6,342 nt of DNA from Patescibacteria group bacterium (GTDB lineage: Bacteria; Patescibacteriota; Microgenomatia; Levybacterales; UBA12049), in contig JAHIGH010000161.1 of the NCBI GenBank assembly GCA_018900295.1, positions 1 through 6,342 on the forward strand, written 5' to 3'. The notes beneath the pieces are model-generated. The model saw nothing but the letters and a program-made list of their open reading frames with translations. It was not told where the DNA came from and made no database searches. Of the stretch, positions 5,868 to 6,342 are shown piece by piece. Position numbers and translations under genes: made by a program. Position 1 is the stretch's first letter; each line of letters starts with the position of its first letter.

Positions 5868-6342
5868 GTATGCCTGATACGGATTTTAGCGGAAAAACTA
5901 CTGTATTTTTCCCCAAAAGTGTTCCCGGGTTTATCACCGAATTAACGCCGATTATGGTATTATCACCAACGACAGTGCCGAATTTTTGCAGGCCGGTATC
6001 TATTTCGCGGCTATCTTGTGTTTTGATTGAGATATTTTTCTTATCGAGCCTGAGATTTGCCAATATGGCGCCTCCTGAGATATTTACGTTATTTCCTATG
6101 ATGCTGTCTCCGATATAATTCAAATGGGCAAGCATTGTATTGTCCAATATTATTGAGTGCTTTACTTCAACCGCGTGCCCGATATGCGCATTGTCACCTA
6201 TAATGCAACCCTCACGTAGAAAAGCTGCATGATTTATAACACAATTTTTGCCAATAATAGCCGGTCCGGCAATGTCTGCCATGGGATGAATTTTTGTACC
6301 TTCTCCTATGAATACATCCAATCTGCCTTTATAATTCGCAGT
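5842..6342 (-). CDS. GlmU-like sugar-1-phosphate nucleotidylyltransferase/acyltransferase, C-terminal left-handed beta-helix (partial, 5' end outside window)
   Basis: The frame is open to the window edge, giving 166 residues of a longer protein. A TTG at 6319-6321 is simply an internal Leu: upstream codons (TANYKGR) continue the linker between catalytic and helix domains. The visible part is made of hexapeptide repeats (I-G-x-x-x-x-I type, such as IIGKNCVI, IIGDNAHI and IIGNNVNI), the left-handed beta-helix of acyltransferases. AHLNYIGDS at 72-80 matches the GlmU segment with the acetyltransferase catalytic His (His73 here). NVNISGGAILANLRLD at 85-100 matches the acetyl-CoA loop, in the NLR form I associate with archaeal and CPR bifunctional GlmU-like enzymes. 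These relatives have an N-terminal nucleotidylyltransferase domain, expected beyond the window. The likely job is making a UDP- or dTDP-activated (N-acetyl)amino sugar, for example UDP-GlcNAc, in the cytosol. It is the most upstream visible member of the operon. True glmU versus another sugar nucleotidylyltransferase cannot be settled without the N-terminus. Confidence 0.85.
   Translation of the reverse strand, partial: TANYKGRLDVFIGEGTKIHPMADIAGPAIIGKNCVINHAAFLREGCIIGDNAHIGHAVEVKHSIILDNTMLAHLNYIGDSIIGNNVNISGGAILANLRLDKKNISIKTQDSREIDTGLQKFGTVVGDNTIIGVNSVINPGTLLGKNTVVFPLKSVSGIHENNAVIK

Noticed and set aside
5837..6118. Plus-strand 93-codon frame opposite the GlmU-like gene
   Set aside because: Antisense shadow of the hexapeptide-repeat coding sequence, with no start signal.
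6319..6321. TTG as the start codon of the GlmU-like protein
   Set aside because: The frame stays open upstream to the window edge with sensible linker residues, and the family has a large N-terminal domain. The codon is an internal Leu.

Overview
The window reads as an AT-rich bacterial contig using the standard code (stops TAA, TAA, TAG and TAA; no need for reassigned TGA). Three things point to the Candidate Phyla Radiation (Patescibacteria): a GlmU-like left-handed beta-helix protein of the archaeal/CPR type, a small HAD protein, and a MurF-type protein with an N-terminal membrane region. This placement is an inference from gene style and neighbourhood, not proven by a marker gene.

Layout, right to left along the minus strand. 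(1) 6342-5842 is the C-terminal part of a GlmU-like sugar-1-phosphate nucleotidylyltransferase/acyltransferase, cut by the window edge. (2) 5867-5352 is a small capless HAD-superfamily protein. (3) 5377-4208 is a polytopic membrane protein whose cytosolic half resembles the ATPase (central) domain of MurF. It has lost the P-loop Lys, the catalytic Glu and the His of the family, and it has no C-terminal ligase domain. Each of the two gene junctions overlaps by 26 nt, so the three genes look like one translationally coupled operon on a cell-wall-precursor theme.

After a 52-nt gap with a strong TTGACA promoter and no ribosome binding site comes (4) 4155-235, a 1306-residue exported subtilisin-family (S8) protease. 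Its order is long signal/anchor, I9-like propeptide, S8 catalytic domain with intact Asp/His/Asn/Ser, two tandem Ig-like domains, an eight-repeat FG-GAP/VCBS calcium-binding beta-propeller, a Pro/Thr/Ser linker and a fibronectin-III-like C-terminal domain. It probably works outside the cell or tethered to its surface.

The left end (1-234) holds the last 37 codons of a possible plus-strand gene converging on the protease, a candidate terminator hairpin, and a short inverted repeat. No tRNA, rRNA, CRISPR array, insertion sequence or riboswitch was recognised.

The item most worth following is the catalytically degenerate, truncated, membrane-anchored MurF-like protein encoded in overlap with the HAD and GlmU-like genes. 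It looks like a pseudoenzyme with a regulatory or scaffolding role rather than a ligase.
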